Assembly (NCBI GenBank): GCA_036874045.1
Contig: CM072336.1
Coordinates: forward strand, 17,727,001-17,791,000
Origin: Cymodocea nodosa
Taxonomy: Eukaryota > Streptophyta > Magnoliopsida > Alismatales > Cymodoceaceae
Direction: 5' to 3'
DNA length: 64,000 nt
Every line of letters starts with the position of its first letter. The stretch's first letter is position 1. The notes under the pieces were generated by a model. The model worked only from the letters and a program-made list of their open reading frames with translations, did not search any database and had not been told where the DNA came from. A program made the translations under genes and the position numbers. This document shows positions 33,218-43,867 of this stretch, piece after piece.

Positions 33218-34406
33218 TGTAGGATCGTTGTGTCACAAGAGGGGGGTGAATTATGTCTTTAGTAATTAAAATTACCAACGAATAAAATAAGAGCACAAAA
33301 CACTCATAAATTAAAATTCTATTCTTTATAAACTTTAAAGAAAGAATTTACAATATCTTTTTAGCTTAATTCCCTTGTTGTCGATTTTGATACAGTAATG
33401 TCTGATATACAATTCAAATAGAAAATGAAGTCCTTATTCAAAGTTAATTTCGAATTGTATAAAACCTGATCTTTATGCACATAGCTCCTTTTCTTTCTTT
33501 TTGCTCAACTTCTATATCTCTTCTTCTCCAATTGTCGAATTTCCAAACTTCTTGTGTTTGCAGCTCTTTTTCTAAAATTGCTTGGACTTGCAAACTTCTT
33601 CTGATGTTGGAGAATTTTTTTAGATATGAATATTCAGACTTGATTTTTCAATTTGTGATTGGGATTCGGATTGAATATTAAGACTTGGTTTTTGAGATTG
33701 AGATCGTCATTATAACGTAGCTCGTACTCTCTATTAATAGTCAAACTTTGACTTCACATTCAGCATGTTCATCCACTTAATCCATAATCCACGTACTAAA
33801 TTCAGATTCAAATTATCCACGATTTCCACTATCATTTTGAAATTTCCACTTTCTCCACTATCATTTAGAATTTCCACGATTTCCACTTGTAGATTCACCA
33901 AAACCTTATCTTCCTGGAGATTTGTAGAATATCTTCTAAGTCTTCATTTTAGTCGAACACTTATCCTTTAAGTCCTATAAGAACTCGAACACTTATCTGT
34001 AACTCTTCAAGTTTTTGCACCTACAAAACACGTGACTGAATAAGGAAAATTTATCTATTCGTTAGTCATTTTATAAAACTCGAACAGTTATCTAACTCTT
34101 TGATTTTCATTACCGAACGCACATGGAAAACGCGTGACAACTTAAAACATTAAAAACACACATGTAGATAACTTAACTATACGAGTTTTTAACATAACTC
34201 TTCGACAAAAACAAAACGTTAACTATCTGAAAATCTAACTATCTAAAAACTTTAACTATCCGAAAGTTAACTATTTCAAATTTTAAATGAAACTTTTTGA
34301 TAACTTGTCAACATTTAATTACGTGACTATTATACTTAGAAAATATTATTTAGACTTATTTATAAACTTTAATAAAGCATTTATCATCAAAACAAAATTC
34401 CTAACA
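33218..34406 (-). repeat. 3' LTR of C3 (LTR-X family)
   Basis: Starts TGTAGGATCGTTG and ends ATTCCTAACA on the + text, 1189 bp, followed at once by ATCTCCCCCTTTTTGATGAT. That is the reversed polypurine tract, so this is the 3' LTR of a minus-strand copia. Confidence 0.85.
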
Positions 34407-34730
34407 ATCTCCCCCTTTTTGATGATGTCAAAACCTAATAAGTCAAATAATCTATCTTCTCCCCCTTTTTGGCATTATAAAAAAGTAAATAAAATGTAAG
34501 GAAGAAAAACTTGCTAAGTATATATCATTGAAAAAGACATTTTTAAACATGCATAACTTTCGTGGATAAGAATAAACTATTTAAATAAAACTGTTTGAAA
34601 GAAAATTTATCAAAAACAAGTATATGATCATTAAATGTAGTAAACAATTTACATAATGCGATTGCTTTACATAAGTAATTTTTGGTAACAAATTACAATA
34701 AATAAATCATGCAATACATAATTTGTATAA
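34407..34730 (-). other. Polypurine tract and 3' untranslated DNA of C3
   Basis: Minus strand AAAAAGGGGGAGAT at 34407-34420 touches the LTR; a second AAAAAGGGGGAGA occurs at 34459-34472. Multiple purine tracts ahead of the 3' LTR are a Sirevirus trait. The rest is AT-rich with no gene. Confidence 0.7.
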
Positions 34731-35143
34731 TCACAAGCCTTTTTGTCTTCAAAAAGTATTTATTAGAGTATCTGAAATTTGCTTTGCAATTTCTGTACTT
34801 ACATTGTTTATTTGATCAATTATTACTTGATCTAAATCTACCTATGAAACTTGTGATGGTTGTTGTAAAAATTCTGTATTTATGTTTGTATGTAAATCTG
34901 TATGTGTATCTATATGTATACGTGTATTTGTATCTGTATGTTGCTATTGTTCTGAAAACTATGTCGATTGTTGCTACTGTTGTTGTGATTGAGTTTGCCG
35001 ATCCTATTTTTGTTGTTGCTGCCGAATTACAAGTGTATCTGCTTCTTGGTATTTTTGTAGTTCCTTTGCAGAGAAAGATCTTGACTTTAATCTTTTCTAT
35101 GGCCAAGGTGTAATATCTGTTTGACTTACCACAATTCTCAAAA
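34731..35143 (-). pseudogene. aORF C-terminal fragment of C3
   Basis: Reads from the truncation at 35143 (VVSQTDITPWP) through RSFSAKELQKYQEADT, a Gln-rich stretch, a threonine/histidine repeat tail (HTDTNTRIHIDTHTDLHTN) and NTEFLQQPSQVS to a stop at 34731. It is the same C-terminus as the aORFs at 43868 and 56540. Broken by several stops and joined abruptly to gypsy leader DNA at 35144. Confidence 0.75.
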
Positions 35144-35213
35144 GTGTATTGTTTAGGTTTTTAGGCAGCATTAGAGAACTTGTTTAGTTCCCCAGCAATG
35201 GCGCTAGAAAACT
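35144..35213 (-). other. 70-bp gypsy leader with PBS on the outer side of the G2 LTR
   Basis: The minus strand reads AGTTTTCTAGCGCCATTGCT then GGGGAAC, the tRNA-Asp-type PBS, directly after the LTR end, then about 40 bp of leader before aORF sequence resumes. A PBS here, on the side away from G2's body, means this LTR once also served as a 5' LTR. Confidence 0.75.
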
Positions 35214-37237
35214 TGTTTGTGTATTTGTTAACTTCTATCTTCAACTTGTTTAATTTGTCTTTATGCTTATATCAATAATTTCTTTTAGAAGTAGACAAAC
35301 AACCTTTCACACAAATTACATATTAATTCCAATTTGTATTTTAACTATAAGTGCATAGTGTATATTGTATTTGTGTGCAAGTACAGGTCGATCCCATAGA
35401 GAATTGAGTAAGAATTGTGTACTATTCTGTTTTTTTTATATTAGACTTAATGTGTTCAGTAGTCACTTCGTTGAGTTACAGTTAACACAATGAACTAAGT
35501 TCGTGGAGTTATGGCTAACTCAACGGACTAACCTCATGGACTTAAGTTAACTCCACGAGCCTATCTTTCCAGTTTAATGCTGTTATTTACAGAGGAATTC
35601 GGACAACCATTGGGTGGTTCCATAGATTGTAAATAACATCAATTAAGCTCTTTAATGCTATTTAATATTAGATTTATCATTAAGTAACATTCAAATATTT
35701 CAAACAGTAACCATTAAAATCTTTAAGTATCTGGAATGAATCAATTTCAGTAAACTATAAAACTATTTTCTATTTTCTGAATCAAACAAACATAAAACAT
35801 TCACAATATTGACAATGATAACTTTAATCACGATACAAAACAAACAATACAACACTTAAATACTAAATATAAACACAGATAAGTTGTTTTTGGTATTTTT
35901 GTTTTGAGATGTTCATGAAAATGGGCGAAAGGTGAAATGTAAAAATTCTCTATCGATAGTAAATACTTCTGTCACTACATGCGATGCGATTACACCACTA
36001 AAAGCTTAATCACTTACAATCCTACCTCCTCTCCCTATAGAATCGCGAGTCCAAAATTGCAAGATGATCTCCTCTTCAGCATACTGGCATCAACCTGAAA
36101 CTAAGGCTAGAAGCTTTACGATCTCTTGAGATATGAGTCGGTGCTTGGTGAAAATGGCTTCCCTTCCCACAACGTGATCACTCCTCACAGTGGTTGTTAG
36201 GCACCGTGTTAGGCTTGGAATCGACCTAACATCAAAAAAGTATCCTCACAGACCTCCGATGGTTGGTGATTATGGTAATGTTGGTGATGTTGGTGAATTG
36301 TTGGTGATGTTGTAGATGCTTTAGTGAACTTCTAATGCTTCCTACAGTTAGCACGGTCCTCCACCTTTACACACATTGCCACACATTGCCAACCACACTT
36401 TCTTCATTTTTTCTCCTCTTCTTTTATATTTCTTCAATAGTAACTATTTCTACTTTAGATGATCGGTTGGATTTTCTTCATTTAAATCAATGATGGTGAT
36501 TTCTTCTTCCTTCCACAAGTGAATTCCTACGTGATACGTGCAATCGTGGTTTTCCGTCGAATGTCCTGTTTCTGTAACCGCTACAGTGGCATATTAGAAA
36601 ATAAATGGTCCGTGGAGTTACAGATAACTCAATGAACTTACTTTTTTGATTTAACTATAAAACATGTGTAATAAAGAAATAAGTTGCTAACATAACGTGT
36701 TACCTTAGTGTGTATTCATGTAACTCAACACGTACAGTTATGCTAACTTAACAAGTTAAACATGTGCATCTCACGTGATATACTAAAGCATTTAAATTTA
36801 ACGCGTGCATAATTCTAATTTAACAAGTTCAAATATTTTGGATACTTACGAACCTAACTATCCGATGCCTAGATGCATTTCGGATAGTTAGCAGATAACT
36901 TACCGAAAATCCACTTAAGTTATGCATTATGATTTCAACACGTGTACTTTAGGAAATAATAAAATATTCTTTAAAACATAACTGTCTGGTACATTAAACA
37001 TAACTTTCCGAAATAATAGAAAATTCGGATACTTAAGATTTTCACAACCTGCAATTTACCAATAGTTCAGAAATGTACTAAATTAACATTAATTCCCTGA
37101 AATTATGTAGATTCTTTCATTAAAGCATATAACAGTACAATTATAACATAATAGCTTAATTCTCATATGATAAGCTAAATATTATGCAATTAACCATCAT
37201 TTAACCGTTAATATTATGCACTTTTTCATTCTAAATA
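35214..37237 (-). repeat. LTR of G2, flanked by both PPT and PBS
   Basis: 2024 bp, homologous to the G1 LTRs (TGCACTTTTTCATTCTAAAT at the PPT end, with one change in the terminal TG, and TGTTTGTGTATT at the other). It contains the palindromes at 35480-35560 and around 36610-36960 and a retained GTAAGT near 36017-36022 on the minus strand. Confidence 0.85.
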
Positions 37238-39024
37238 CTTCCCCCATACTTAAATTTTGCTAGTCCCTTAGCAAACTAAGATCTAACTAGTTGGTCATTC
37301 TAAAGTGTTAGAATTAATTCTTCACTTAGTTCTTTTTCAGAATACATAATTTAGATTACTATATAGATATTCTATATTTTTCACTAATCTGTTTTGACTT
37401 TGCTTTCTCCTCTTCAACCTGCAAATATATTTAGAATATATGTAAATTACATACAAAATACATTAGCATCACATAGGTGTTAATTATATTATCATTTCTT
37501 TTTCTTTCTTTCTTTTTTCTTTTTTTCTTTTTTTTTTAGCATCTATCATCCTGAATTTTCCAAAATGATTTCCAGAATAAATTTCAACTACATACGAATC
37601 AAAACACAATCCAATTCAATATGATTAAGACAAGTAGAATAAAGAATTATATCTCAAATAAACAACTTCAAAAGTCTATTCTAGATTCATACTTCAGCAA
37701 TTTTAGATAACAGAAAATATACTCGATTCAAAACATATCTGTATTTCACAAAACACTTGTATCTTTTCAAAACAATATATACATATTTGTACTTTAAAAG
37801 TTAATTTGACAAGCTTGAATCATACAAGAGCTTTCTAATGTACCCATGTATCGAGCTTTCAATCAACAATCCCAGATCTGATCAAGATCTTAGGTTGCTA
37901 GATTTAAAGAGTCCTTTTTCAGGTCAACAATCCTTACATACCTATTTGCTCATATACAAAAGGCTCGTGATCAAACAAGTCAATAAACTCTCAAAGTTTT
38001 TTTTTTTTTTTTACACTCACAATATATATACATATTTCATTAACACAGATGCAATAAAACAAAAATCTCATATAGTCTTGCTTCTATAATTTACTGAAAA
38101 TATGAATCCATATCAATAAGCTCATACTTTTTCTATAGTTTAATAAGCTCTACACATAAATCATTCTACAAGTTTAATCAATCAAATTAAATGTATCCTT
38201 GATCATATGTATTTCATTTAATCCAAAATCAACATTTCAGCTCTTCCAGGATTTCAGATAATTTATTGAGTTTCAGTTAAGCATTTTCTTTTTTTAAAAT
38301 CATGAAACTATTAAACTCATAAAATTCAGCAAAAACATAAGATACTATATCTAGATTTGTATGAATAATAAAATTTGTAGCGTCTTATATAAGATTATAA
38401 ATATAACATTCAAGCAGTTACAGTTCTTAAAAATTTTACAGTTTCAATTATTAGATAGTTATAGCAAATTCTTGTTCAAAAAATTTTCAATTTCCACAGA
38501 TAGAACTTTTGCAGTACCATTCTAATTCCTCTAATTAACAAAATTACATAGCTGTTACTTTAATTACCTCCCCCCCATACCTACATTTTGCATTGTCCTT
38601 AATGTAAAAGATTTTACAATAAATACTGTAATTGTAGCAGGCATGAATATTATTTCATTGACTTAGCATCTAACTCAACGAACTTAGTTGAAATGTAAAT
38701 TCAGGATAAGTAATCAATTACATACCTTGTCCTTTTGTATCTCCTTCAATATCTTTTGATTTTTGATTCTGAAAAACTTTTTCATTCACAAATAAAAGTA
38801 AAATATATAACAACTTAAATTGTTAAATTAGTGTCTTGTGTGGAACCCAGGCTCCTATGCCTTTGGTGGCTCACAAGTAAGCTAATTGGTTTCCCAAAAC
38901 AGATACCAACAAACTAGATTGATATTTTGTTTTTTTTTTTTATAGAATAAAACTAAAACTAAAATTTTCCCTTCTCTAAAAAAAATGCAGAATACAGACA
39001 ACATTAAAAGCACAGAATCATAGT
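37238..39024 (-). other. 3' noncoding region and PPT of G2
   Basis: The PPT is minus strand GTATGGGGGAAG next to the LTR. 37400-38560 is the noncoding block shared with G1 and E1 (core 37808-38000). CCTCCCCCCCATACC at 38568-38582 mirrors the extra purine tract in G1. A C/T-rich run lies at 37498-37540. No gene. Confidence 0.75.
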
Positions 39025-40161
39025 TTAAAAACATGATTGAAAAGTAGTAACAAATGGAATAAACGTGTTAGTCCATGCAAACTTTTTAGGCATAATTCTT
39101 CTTGCTATTAATTCTGTTTTAATGCAATTGGATTTCCTTTTTAGCTTGTAAACTTGCAGTATGTTATCAATACTAAATATAAGTGTATTACTATTAATGA
39201 AATGAAATGCAGAAAGGGATCCTCTTTTGTTCCAAGATAATGTAGCTGTTTCTATTTCTACATCTATTTCAATATATTCTTCTTCCCACTTCCATTCATT
39301 TAGGTCTTTCATAATCCATATTTGAAATTTCTTCAATTCATCCCACCACCTTATCAGACATAAAGTAGGATTATCATATTCATTATACCACATTTCCAAT
39401 TGAATTTTATCATATTCTGAAGATGGTGATTTAGCTATATCACTAGGTATAGGTAATATTTCTATAAAATCATCGTAACTGTCTATGCTTACAATGTATA
39501 AATCAGATCTAAATGCAACTGATATATCTATGACTAGATATATATATCCATCAAGTATGACATGCATGCTGTTAACTAATGCTTTCTGTCCTAGATATAT
39601 CATAGTATTTTTAATCCAAGATCTATTTAGAAAATTATACACACTTAAGCATAAATCTTCATCCCAATTTCCATTTGGTCTCCAATAATATAATTTTTCA
39701 GGAATTGTCAAATTTTTATTAGAAAATATTAAAGCTGACCCACAATTTTCAGTTGGTACTTCATATCTATTAGGCCTTCCTATATTCCATTCTTCTCTTG
39801 TGATAGGATTTCTAATCAAAATGTTGGGTAACAGAATTGCATACCTTGGTTTGGTTTTGTATATAATTAATCCTTCATCCATCCCCATAATATGATCTAT
39901 TCCTTCTAATGTATTGAGTGGAATTCCAGTAGTTTCTTCCATATTTAAATATTCATAGCAGATTGAACTACGATTAAATGACTTCCATAAAAATCCATCT
40001 CTAATCTTAGTCATTTTTGCAACTTGTAGTCCATGAAAATATTTTTCTTTGACATAGTCTTTGATTTTCTTTGATACACAACACAATCTGCACAGATCTT
40101 TAGCTGACAGGTTACTAAGTACTTCCCTTAGTGCATCCAATGGTAATTTCATCAATTCCAT
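39025..40161 (-). CDS. Intact F-box protein gene carried by gypsy G2
   Basis: 378 codons, uninterrupted, starting at the ATG 40161. Residues 4-45 are an F-box: LPLDALREVLSNLSAKDLC, then LCCVSKKIKDY, the surface that docks on SKP1 in SCF E3 ubiquitin ligases. Residues about 60-370 resemble an F-box-associated substrate-binding region: RNPITREEWNIGRP, repeated hydrophobic strands, WWDELKKFQIWIMKD and EEEYIEIDVEIETATLSW. No signal peptide or membrane segment, so probably cytosolic or nuclear. It sits between the capsid gag and the PPT of the element. The homologous G1 copy has the same length and two nonsense codons. The substrate is unknown; the family assignment rests on pattern recognition only. 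Confidence 0.8.
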   Translation of the reverse strand: MELMKLPLDALREVLSNLSAKDLCRLCCVSKKIKDYVKEKYFHGLQVAKMTKIRDGFLWKSFNRSSICYEYLNMEETTGIPLNTLEGIDHIMGMDEGLIIYKTKPRYAILLPNILIRNPITREEWNIGRPNRYEVPTENCGSALIFSNKNLTIPEKLYYWRPNGNWDEDLCLSVYNFLNRSWIKNTMIYLGQKALVNSMHVILDGYIYLVIDISVAFRSDLYIVSIDSYDDFIEILPIPSDIAKSPSSEYDKIQLEMWYNEYDNPTLCLIRWWDELKKFQIWIMKDLNEWKWEEEYIEIDVEIETATLSWNKRGSLSAFHFINSNTLIFSIDNILQVYKLKRKSNCIKTELIARRIMPKKFAWTNTFIPFVTTFQSCF

Positions 40162-40380
40162 CTGTTGTGATTCTGTATAACATAAACAATAATTAGCAGA
40201 GACAAAATTAACATAGCTACTTCACACCCTCGTGGAGTTAGGTCATAACTCAATAAACTAAGTTCGTTGAGTTAAGTAATAACTCTACCATACTACTAAC
40301 TATAATTAGACTTACATTTTTTTTCTTTTTTATATTTTTCTATTTACTATATTATACATAGTTACTTCAATTATACTATT
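40162..40380 (-). other. Spacer with palindromes before F-box, G2
   Basis: 40235-40295 holds the counterpart of the G1 spacer (GTGGAGTTAGGTCATAACTC and TTGAGTTAAGTAATAACTCT). On the minus strand TTATACAG ends about ten bases before the F-box ATG and could be a splice acceptor. Confidence 0.55.
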
Positions 40381-41582
40381 TCATTCAGCTACCCTCCCAG
40401 AGGAGGTATCAATTTCATTAACAGTTCTGTTGATAGGATTAGGTATTGCTTACATTGGCAATCCTCTAGTAGGTCTAACTTCCAATGATTCTTTCTGTCT
40501 AGGGGGTATATTTCTATTTATATTTTGATTTCGAATTTCAGCATTTCCAAATACAAGATCTAGACAATTTTGAATTGCAGCATTTCCAAAGTTATCTTTC
40601 TGGTTTCTAGCATAAATAATATCTAAATCATTAACGTTTGCATTTTTTTCTGCTAGCTTTTGATTTAATGATAACTCTTATATTTTCTTTGTTAATTCAA
40701 TTAATTTAACTTCAAGCATAGTGTTTGAATCTATTTCATGCATTCTCCTTGGCAATATTCTTTTATCTGTAATAGCTTCAACTGAGTTTTCCCACTGTGT
40801 AGTTCTTTTTGCAAAGTTTTCTAAATATGCCCATGCTTCTTCACTACATAATTTTAAAAATCCATTCTGACAAGTAGATTCTAATAAAGATTTTGTTGAA
40901 ACATTTATGCCTTCATAAATTATACCTATTAACTGTGCTTTACTCATTGCATGATGTGGGCATTGAGTTAGTAAATCTTTAAATCTTTCAAAATATTTCC
41001 AAAATGATTCTCCCTATTTTGGCTACACATTAATATTTCCTTCTTCTTTTTAATCGTTTGATGTGTTGGATAATATTTTTCTAGAAAAACAGAGCAAAAT
41101 TCAGTCCATGCAGAAATTGAATCAAGCGATAGAGTATATAACCATGTCTTAGCTGTGTCTTTTAAATCAAAAGGGATATATCTATGTTTAATAGCATCAA
41201 TACTCATGTTTGGCATTTTCATCATTTGACAAACTTCGTTAAATTCTCTAATGAACTAATAGGCATCCTCTCTTTCTAATCCATGAAAATGTGTCAATTG
41301 ACTAATATAATTAGATTTCAGTTGAAACCTATCTCCCTCAAAGTTTGGTAATCAAATACATGTAGGTTCATCAACTAATTCAGGATACAGAATTTCCCCT
41401 AATGGTTTCTCTACTAGAGTAGTCATATCTTTATTCTCTTTTAAAGAAAGGTTAGCTATACCCCTAAGGATTTCATTAAAGTCTAATTCAGAAAATTTTT
41501 CAGTACGTCTTTGTGTTGAATAATCATGTGTATGTGTTCTTACTAATCATTTAGTGCTAGGAGAATGAATCCATGTGCTCAT
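40381..41582 (-). pseudogene. Capsid-type gag ORF of G2
   Basis: From ATG 41582, in line with G1: LPNFEGDRFQLKSNYISQL, CQMMKMPNMSIDAIKHRYI, DTAKTWLYTLSLDSIS, then after a frame change CPHHAMSKAQLIGIIYEG, LLESTCQNGFLKLC and LIELTKKI. A deletion of about 140 bp relative to G1 removes the NPNWRNHPN region. It ends at TGA 40383-40381. Stops near 41353 and 41265 and the frame change near 41030 make it defective. No zinc knuckle. Confidence 0.85.
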
Positions 41583-42376
41583 AAACTCTTAACATAAAGT
41601 AAAATAGCAGAAGATTAATTACATACTAGTCTGAAGCTTTATATTCAGTAAATAGTTGTTGACGGATGAAGTTGAATCAGCTACTTCTCCTTCTAGTTCC
41701 CCAACGAATTTCCTTTTCTTCCCCAAGTGCTGGTAACTCGTAAATAACATTCTGTTCTATATTTATAATGCACGTCCATAAAGCAAATGAATCTCGTTGC
41801 AAGAACATGTCTTGTAACGTGCAGTGTGGTTCCTATTTTTATGGGTACGTGTGTCGCTTCTAATTTCAAATTTTATTAACTGCTAAACCCACAAAGTTTC
41901 ATTCATGGCTAAAAGAATAATCATTTAGATTAATCCACAAACTAATCTCGTTGAGTTATAGTTAACTCAACGGACTAATTTCAGTTACTGTTGCTAACTC
42001 CACGAACTAACTTCGTTGAGTTACAGATAACTCAATGGAGTGACCTTATATTATATTATTGACCTCGTGGAGTTAAGGTTAACTCAACGAACTTACTTCG
42101 TTGAGTTAACACTTAGCAACTTCTAGAAACTTACTTCTCGTATTAACTTCTATATTTTTTTTTTCTCCTACATCCTATTAACTTAAATAAAGTTAAATAC
42201 ATGTCATTAATGAAATGTTCTAATTTAAAACTCATTTGAATCTAAACATTATATAAATATTTAACTTACAATTCATTACATGTTATGTAGAATTTATATT
42301 TTACTATGCAGCATGCAGATATTTTCAAGCATTAACCAGTTATCTTGCATTTAATCCTGTCATTCAGCAAATTTAT
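41583..42376 (-). other. Leader, TATA box and palindrome cluster before capsid gag, G2
   Basis: TATAAAT (41767-41761, minus strand) precedes the leader; 41940-42115 carries palindromes such as TTGAGTTATAGTTAACTCAA and TTGAGTTACAGATAACTCAA. Beyond 42180 the sequence follows the G1 spacer downstream of the aORF and is cut by the C4 LTR. Confidence 0.7.
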
Positions 42377-43571
42377 TGTAGGATTGTCTGTATCACAAGA
42401 GGGGGGGTGAATTGTGTCTTTAGTAATTAAAATACTAGCGGATAAAACAAGAACACAAAACACTCGTAAATGAAATTCTACTCTTTATGTAAAGACATAA
42501 TTTACAATATCTTTTCAACTCAATTCCCTTCTTGAAGGTTTTGATACAGTAATGTTCGATATACAATTCAAATAGAAAAATAAAGCTCTTATTCATAACT
42601 AATTTCGAATTGTATAAAACCTGATCTTTATGCACACAGCTTCTTTCCTTCTCTTTGCTCAGCTTCTGTGTCTCTTCTTCTCCAATTGTCGAATTTCTAG
42701 ACTTCTTACGTTTACAGCTCCTTTTCTGAAATTGCTTGGAATTTCAAACTTCTTCTAATGTTGGGGAACTTTTCAGAATATGAATATTCAAACTTAACTT
42801 TTCAGTTAGGGATCCAGATTGAATATTCAGACTTGGTATTTGAGATTGGGATCCTCTATTGTAATGTAGCTCATACTCTCTATTAATAGTTAAACTATGT
42901 CTTCACGTTCAGCATGTTCATCCCCTTAATCCATAATCCACGTACTAATTTTTTCTTTAATCCAAATTACTATCTTTTTGAGTTTCCACTTTCTCCACTA
43001 TAATTTTGAATTTCCACGATCTCCACTCGTAGATTCAACGAGACTTTATCTTCCTAGAGTCTTGTAGAATATGTTCTAAGTCTTCAATTTAGTTAAACAC
43101 TTATCTTTTAAGTCTTGTAAAAACTCGAACACTTATCTGTAACTCTTCGAGTTTTTGCACCTGCAAAACACGTGACTAAACATAACAAACTTATATGTTC
43201 CTTAGTCATTTTATAAAACTCGAAGACTTATCTATCCATGCGTATATAAAAAAAAACTCAAATAGTTATCTAACTATTCAATTTTCATTACCGAACGCAC
43301 ATGGAAAACACGTGACAACTTAAAACATTAAAAACACACGTGCAGATAACTTAACTATACGAGTTTTTAACATAAACTATTCGACAAAAATGAAACGTTA
43401 ACTATCCGAAAGTTTAACTATCGAAAATCTAACTCTTTGGAAATCTTTAACTTATCCGACATAAAAATGAAACTTTCCGATAATCTGTTAACTATTATAC
43501 TTAGAGAATATTATTTAGACTTATTTAAAAACTTTAATAAAGAATATATCATCAAAACAAAATTCCTAACA
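42377..43571 (-). repeat. 3' LTR of C4 (LTR-X family)
   Basis: Starts TGTAGGATTGTCTG and ends ATTCCTAACA on the + text, 1195 bp; the adjoining ATCTCCTCCTTTTTGATGAT is the reversed PPT. It is inserted in the G2 spacer. It contains palindromes with CGAACAC/TAACTCTTCGA arms. Confidence 0.85.
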
Positions 43572-43867
43572 ATCTCCTCCTTTTTGATGATGTCAAAACC
43601 TAATAAGTCAAATAATCTATCTCTTCTCCCCCTTTTTGGCATTATAAAAAAGTAAATAAAATGTAAGGAAGAAAAATATTCTAAGTACATATCGTTCAAA
43701 AAGATATTTTTAAACATGCAATAAATAAACTGTCATGGATTAAGCATAAACAGTTTAAATATAAATTGTGAAAAATAATCACATGAGTATTAAATGTAGT
43801 AAACAGTTTACATAATTTTTGGTAATAAATTACAATACATAAAGCATGTAATACATAATTTGTATAA
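43572..43867 (-). other. PPT and 3' untranslated DNA of C4
   Basis: Purine tracts on the minus strand at 43572-43585 and about 43623-43637. The rest is AT-rich and closely similar to 34407-34730 and 56216-56539. No gene. Confidence 0.65.

Larger units (their letters stand above)
35144..42376 (-). mobile_element. Gypsy G2: 3' half of a second G-family element
   Basis: Reading leftwards from 42376: spacer matching G1 from about 18600, palindrome cluster, TATA box, capsid gag, F-box gene, 3' noncoding DNA, PPT (37251-37238) and LTR (37237-35214), then a PBS stub. The right side is cut by the LTR of C4 at 42377, so the pol and aORF of this copy would lie beyond C4/C5, outside the window if they exist. 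It confirms that the gag plus F-box arrangement of G1 is a family trait. Confidence 0.85.

Noticed and set aside
39025..40161. F-box gene as an ordinary host gene between elements
   Set aside because: Capsid gag, spacer, PPT and LTR of the same family flank it in the same order in both G1 and G2, so it belongs to the element.
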